A DNA stretch of 64,000 nucleotides from Muribaculaceae bacterium (GTDB taxonomy: Bacteria > Bacteroidota > Bacteroidia > Bacteroidales > Muribaculaceae). The DNA lies in the NCBI GenBank assembly GCA_017621225.1, contig JAGATN010000013.1, forward strand, positions 1 to 64,000, in the 5' to 3' direction. The position numbers and the translations under genes are program-made. The notes below the pieces were generated by a model that saw only the letters and a list, made by a program, of their open reading frames with translations, was not told where the DNA came from and searched no databases. Positions 60,729-64,000 of the stretch are shown here, in pieces. How positions within the stretch are numbered: position 1 is the stretch's first letter; every line of letters starts with the position of its first letter.

Positions 60729-62093
60729 ATGGCACAGAAACCATCCATACCCAAAGGTACACGCGATTTCGGTCCGGCCGAAATGGCCAAACGCAACTAT
60801 ATATTCGACACCATACGCTCGGTATTCCACCTTTACGGATTCAATCAAATTGAAACTCCGGCAATGGAAAACTTGTCGACCCTTATGGGCAAATATGGTG
60901 AAGAAGGCGACAAGCTGCTTTTCAAGATCATTAATTCGGGCGACTTTTTACGTGGCATCGACCATAATTTGATAAACGACGAAGATTGTCCGAAATTAGC
61001 GGCAAAAATATGCGAAAAGGGATTGCGTTACGACCTCACGGTACCCTTCGCTCGATTTGTGGTGCAACACCGCAACGATCTCAACATGCCATTCAAACGC
61101 TTCCAAATTCAACCGGTGTGGCGCGCCGACCGTCCTCAAAAAGGTCGTTATCGCGAATTTTATCAATGTGATGCCGACGTTGTCGGATCCGACTCATTGA
61201 CCAATGAAGTGGAATTGATACAACTTATCGATGAGGTTTTTGCACGTCTCGGCATCCGCACCATCATTAAGCTCAACAACCGAAAGATTCTTGCCGGCAT
61301 AGCCGAACTTATAGGAGAGCCCGACAAAATAACCGACATAACCGTAGCCATCGACAAAATTGACAAGATAGGCATAGAAAACGTAAATGCCGAACTGCTA
61401 GAACGCGGCGTAAGCAACGAAGCCGTTGAGAAGCTACAACCGATATTGGCCATCAGCGGCACCACGGCCGAACGCCTCGAACAGCTGAAAGCCACGCTTG
61501 CCGATAGCGAAACAGGCACAAAAGGCATAGCCGAGATAGAGGAAGTGATCACCGAAACCGAACGGCTCGGGCTGCGCGCGATGCTCGACATGGACGTATC
61601 GCTTGCACGAGGACTCAATTATTATACTGGAACCATAATCGAGGTAAAAGCACGCGACGTCGAAATAGGCAGCATAACGGGTGGCGGACGATACGACAAC
61701 CTCACCGGCGTGTTCGGAATGCCCGGACTTTCGGGCGTAGGCATTTCGTTTGGTGCCGACCGAATCTACGACGTGCTCAATGCGCTCGAACTATACCCCG
61801 ACGAAACCAAAAGAACCACCCAAGTGATGTTTACTAATTTCGGGACTGAAGAAGCATCATACGCAATGGGATTGATGAAAACGATGCGCAACGCAGGCAT
61901 TGCATGCGAAATATATCCCGATGCATCGAAAATGAAGAAACAAATGTCGCGAGCCGACATTTTATCAATACCCTACGTTGCAATAGTCGGCGATGCCGAA
62001 ATAGCAACTAACTCTATGATGCTCAAAAATATGTCGACAGGCGACCAATCGCTCGTAAAAGTCGAGGATGCAATTAAAATTATTAAAGGCTGA
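60729..62093 (+). CDS. hisS: histidyl-tRNA synthetase
   Basis: A 454-residue class II synthetase. Motif elements include [16 protein letters not shown] at the start, [13 protein letters not shown] (histidyl-adenylate motif), [20 protein letters not shown] (motif 2), the HisRS-specific [12 protein letters not shown], and [13 protein letters not shown] with [11 protein letters not shown] (motif 3). The C-terminal anticodon-binding domain (about 350-454) is intact. The length is typical for Bacteroidota. Single gene with its own promoter, and no His-codon leader is seen. Confidence 0.97.
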   Translation: MAQKPSIPKGTRDFGPAEMAKRNYIFDTIRSVFHLYGFNQIETPAMENLSTLMGKYGEEGDKLLFKIINSGDFLRGIDHNLINDEDCPKLAAKICEKGLRYDLTVPFARFVVQHRNDLNMPFKRFQIQPVWRADRPQKGRYREFYQCDADVVGSDSLTNEVELIQLIDEVFARLGIRTIIKLNNRKILAGIAELIGEPDKITDITVAIDKIDKIGIENVNAELLERGVSNEAVEKLQPILAISGTTAERLEQLKATLADSETGTKGIAEIEEVITETERLGLRAMLDMDVSLARGLNYYTGTIIEVKARDVEIGSITGGGRYDNLTGVFGMPGLSGVGISFGADRIYDVLNALELYPDETKRTTQVMFTNFGTEEASYAMGLMKTMRNAGIACEIYPDASKMKKQMSRADILSIPYVAIVGDAEIATNSMMLKNMSTGDQSLVKVEDAIKIIKG

Positions 62094-62134
62094 TATTTTT
62101 TTCATCAAAATACATACAATATCATTTTTTTTAC

Positions 62135-62142
62135 TACTTTTG
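62135..62142 (+). promoter_or_regulatory. -7 box of the pheA leader transcript
   Basis: TACTTTTG matches TAnnTTTG. The -33 element is not clear. Transcription would begin near 62147, about 16 nt before the leader peptide start. Confidence 0.65.
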
Positions 62143-62162
62143 CATCACAAATAAGAATATAT

Positions 62163-62240
62163 ATGACTCGATTTTACGCATATTATTATTTTTCGTATTT
62201 TTATTTTTACCAGAATAAAAACGGGATTTTATGTGCGTAA
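62163..62240 (+). CDS. Phe/Tyr-rich leader peptide of the pheA operon
   Basis: A 25-codon open frame in the pheA leader, beginning MTRFYAYYYFSYFYFYQ and ending NGILCA. Of codons 4 to 16, eleven encode Phe (4) or Tyr (7), which is far beyond chance. This is the layout of aromatic amino acid attenuator peptides such as PheL, here sensing both Phe and Tyr. The stop codon is 40 nt before the terminator hairpin, and the last codons (20-23) form one arm of an antiterminator. The peptide itself probably has no other function. Confidence 0.9.
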   Translation: MTRFYAYYYFSYFYFYQNKNGILCA

Positions 62241-62317
62241 TGCTCCAACAAACATTCATTGAATAAAATAACGATATGTAAAATCCCGAAGCCAACACGT
62301 TTCGGGATTATTTTTTT
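62222..62317 (+). promoter_or_regulatory. transcription attenuator in front of pheA
   Basis: Two exclusive structures can be drawn. The terminator pairs AATCCCGAA (62282-62290) with TTCGGGATT (62301-62309), followed by ATTTTTTT and then the pheA ATG at 62327. The antiterminator pairs CGGGATTTTA (62222-62231), inside the end of the leader frame, with TAAAATCCCG (62279-62288), taking away the 5' arm of the terminator. A ribosome stalled at Phe/Tyr codons leaves 62222-62231 free and allows read-through. A ribosome that reaches the stop codon covers it and transcription ends. Confidence 0.88.
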
Positions 62318-62326
62318 AATATAAAT

Positions 62327-63175
62327 ATGAAAAAGAGAGTTACAATACAAGGCGTTGCAGGCTGCTTCCATGATGCCGCAGCCCGCAATTATTTTGCAGG
62401 CGAAGACATCGAGACCGTACCTTGCGATTCGTTTCCACAGCTGTTTGAATGCCTGGCCAACGATGCCTCACTCATAGGCATAGTGGCCATCGAGAATACC
62501 ATAGCAGGTGCCTTGCTGCAAAACCATGAGCTATTGCGTCTAAGCAACCACACCATAATCGGTGAATACAAAATGCGAATATCGCACGTATTGGCCGCTC
62601 TGCCGGGGCAAACCATCGACGACCTTACCGAAGTAAACTCCCACCCCATCGCATTGATGCAGTGCGAACAGTTTCTACGCAGGCATCCCAACCTCAAGAT
62701 GATCGAAAAATTCGACACGGCGGGAAGCGCGGCCGAAATAGCCGACCAAAATCTGCTCGGTCACGGTGCCGTATGCGGCGAATATGCTGCCAACCTTTAC
62801 GGCCTCGACATTCTTGAAAAAGGCATCGAAACCAACAAGCGCAACTTCACGCGCTTTCTGATACTTGCCGACCCTCTCATGGCCGACGAATTACGTCCTG
62901 CACCCGAACAGCTCAACAAAGCATCGATAATGCTCACCACTCCTCACACCAACGGAGCTTTGTCGAAAGTTCTGACAATATTCTCCTTCTACGACATCAA
63001 CCTGTCGAAACTGCAATCAATGCCCATCATCGGACGCGAATGGGAATACCGATTCTACGTCGACTTCACATTCAAGAGCTACGTTCGCTACCATCAGGCC
63101 CTTGATGCCGTGCGCCCACTAATCAACGACTTAAAAATTCTTGGTGAATATAAAGAATACGAATATGAAATCTGA
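62327..63175 (+). CDS. pheA: prephenate dehydratase
   Basis: A 282-residue monofunctional prephenate dehydratase that makes phenylpyruvate for phenylalanine. The PDT domain (about 1-180) has IQGVAGCFHDAAARNYF, GIVAIENTIAGALL, EVNSHPIALMQCEQF and NKRNFTRFLIL (the TRF motif). A C-terminal ACT domain (about 195-280) with NGALSKVLTIFSFYDINLSKLQS-type residues serves feedback binding of phenylalanine. There is no fused chorismate mutase. It follows the attenuator and overlaps the aminotransferase gene by 11 nt, so the two are translationally coupled. Confidence 0.96.
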   Translation: MKKRVTIQGVAGCFHDAAARNYFAGEDIETVPCDSFPQLFECLANDASLIGIVAIENTIAGALLQNHELLRLSNHTIIGEYKMRISHVLAALPGQTIDDLTEVNSHPIALMQCEQFLRRHPNLKMIEKFDTAGSAAEIADQNLLGHGAVCGEYAANLYGLDILEKGIETNKRNFTRFLILADPLMADELRPAPEQLNKASIMLTTPHTNGALSKVLTIFSFYDINLSKLQSMPIIGREWEYRFYVDFTFKSYVRYHQALDAVRPLINDLKILGEYKEYEYEI

Positions 63176-64000
63176 AATCAAGCCGGCCGACAGAGTAGCC
63201 ACCATTCAGGAATACTACTTTTCGAGAAAACTTAAGGAAGTGGCTCAGCTCAACGCAATGGGCAAAGACATAGTGTCGTTAGGCATTGGCGGCCCCGACC
63301 GCCCGCCACACGCCGACGTAATCGAGACTCTTGCCAATGAAGCCGCGCGCGCAAACGCTCACAGCTATCAGCCCTACGTCGGACTTCCGGAGCTACGAAA
63401 GGCATTTGCAAAATGGTATGCGACGTGGTATGGCGTCAAGCTCGACCCCAACACCGAAATACAACCCCTCATAGGGTCGAAAGAAGGCATACTCCATACG
63501 TCGCTTGCATTTCTCAATCCGGGCGATGGAGTGTTGGTGCCCGATCCGGGATACCCCACTTACACGTCGGTCAGCAAGCTTGCTCAAGCCGAAATTTTCA
63601 ACTACGACCTTACGGCCGAAAACGGATGGATGCCCGACTTCGAGGCATTGGAAAAACTGCCGCTCGAACGCATAAAATTGATGTGGGTCAATTATCCGCA
63701 CATGCCCACCGGAACGCCTGCCACCGTCGAGCTTTTCGAACGGCTTGTGGCGTTTGGCAAGAAGCACAACATAGTCATAGCTCACGACAATCCTTACAGC
63801 TTCATACTAAACGACAAGCCATTAAGCCTGCTGAGCGTTCCCGGCGCAAAAGATATAGCCATCGAAATGAATTCACTTAGCAAAAGTCACAATATGGCCG
63901 GGTGGCGAGTGGCCATGCTTGCGTCGAACCCCACTTTCATAAACTGGATACTGAAGGTAAAGTCAAACATCGACTCCGGGCAATTCAAACCGGTCATGCT
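63165..64000 (+). CDS. PLP-dependent aminotransferase, class I/II (truncated by window end)
   Basis: The ATG at 63165 lies within the end of pheA. The frame stays open to the window edge, 278 codons. It is a fold-type I aminotransferase: IVSLGIGGPDRPP, NAHSYQPYVGLPELRKA, then PDPGYPTYTS and a NYPHMPTG motif in place of the usual NYPNNPTG. The aspartate that binds the PLP nitrogen is in IAHDNPYS, and the PLP lysine is in SLSKSHNMAGWR. In an operon with prephenate dehydratase it most likely transaminates phenylpyruvate and hydroxyphenylpyruvate. Genes for chorismate mutase and prephenate dehydrogenase may follow beyond the window. Confidence 0.93.
   Translation, partial: MKSEIKPADRVATIQEYYFSRKLKEVAQLNAMGKDIVSLGIGGPDRPPHADVIETLANEAARANAHSYQPYVGLPELRKAFAKWYATWYGVKLDPNTEIQPLIGSKEGILHTSLAFLNPGDGVLVPDPGYPTYTSVSKLAQAEIFNYDLTAENGWMPDFEALEKLPLERIKLMWVNYPHMPTGTPATVELFERLVAFGKKHNIVIAHDNPYSFILNDKPLSLLSVPGAKDIAIEMNSLSKSHNMAGWRVAMLASNPTFINWILKVKSNIDSGQFKPVM

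Noticed and set aside
1-64000. CRISPR array, prophage, integrative element or transposon
   Set aside because: No regularly spaced repeats, cas genes, integrase, transposase, phage structural genes or att-like direct repeats at the tRNA genes were found.

Overview
The window looks like a chromosomal segment of a gut-type Bacteroidales (Bacteroidota). The evidence is a core type IX secretion locus (porT, porP, gldK-L-M-N), a TonB-type outer-membrane receptor, NigD-like, DUF4421, DUF3108, DUF4493 and PCMD envelope proteins, and a choloylglycine-hydrolase-type amidase. Many promoters match the Bacteroidota form TTG-N19-TAnnTTTG. I cannot name the family or genus. I saw no prophage, integrase, transposase or CRISPR array.

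Layout. 1-8.3 kb: two tandem tRNA-Gly genes, a secreted carboxypeptidase-regulatory-like protein, an HTH/membrane-protein pair, an outer-membrane receptor with a small secreted protein and a membrane-anchored HTH regulator, an outer-membrane barrel gene with a long structured RNA leader, and tRNA-Ser. 8.3-16.3 kb: cell-wall and lipid housekeeping (mltG, mltF, cdsA), purM, an AI-2E-type permease and an MFS transporter. 16.3-24.3 kb: a short promoter-terminator leader ahead of aspartate transaminase/4-decarboxylase, then a four-gene surface operon (DUF4493+PCMD lipoprotein, two paralogous barrels, PCMD lipoprotein). 24.3-31.1 kb: gtrA-like, nth, pheS, tilS, tdk, DUF3108, 5'-nucleotidase. 31.2-38.7 kb: ECF sigma factor, probable anti-sigma, Spy-like protein and a giant alpha-2-macroglobulin that appears to lack its thioester. 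38.7-45.5 kb: type IX secretion core. 45.5-53.1 kb: a nitroreductase coupled to an ATP-grasp-like gene, an AT-rich three-gene island behind a second copy of the structured RNA leader, then maf, a KdsC-like phosphatase, DUF2520, a nitroreductase and an HU-like/SPOR protein. 53.1-64 kb: msrA, rpmH, NigD-like, DUF4421, a bile-salt/penicillin amidase homologue, a decayed GH31 fragment, nfo, an SLC45-type transporter, hisS, and the start of a Phe/Tyr biosynthesis operon.

Two regulatory systems stand out. First, two paralogous RNA elements of about 240 nt, 41.5 kb apart, each have a consensus promoter and at least three long-range helices that differ in sequence but keep their pairing. Each lies just upstream of genes for exported proteins. 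I do not recognise the class. Second, pheA is preceded by a complete ribosome-mediated attenuator. A 25-codon leader peptide has 11 Phe or Tyr codons among codons 4-16, its end pairs with the 5' arm of an intrinsic terminator, and the operon continues into an aminotransferase cut by the window edge.
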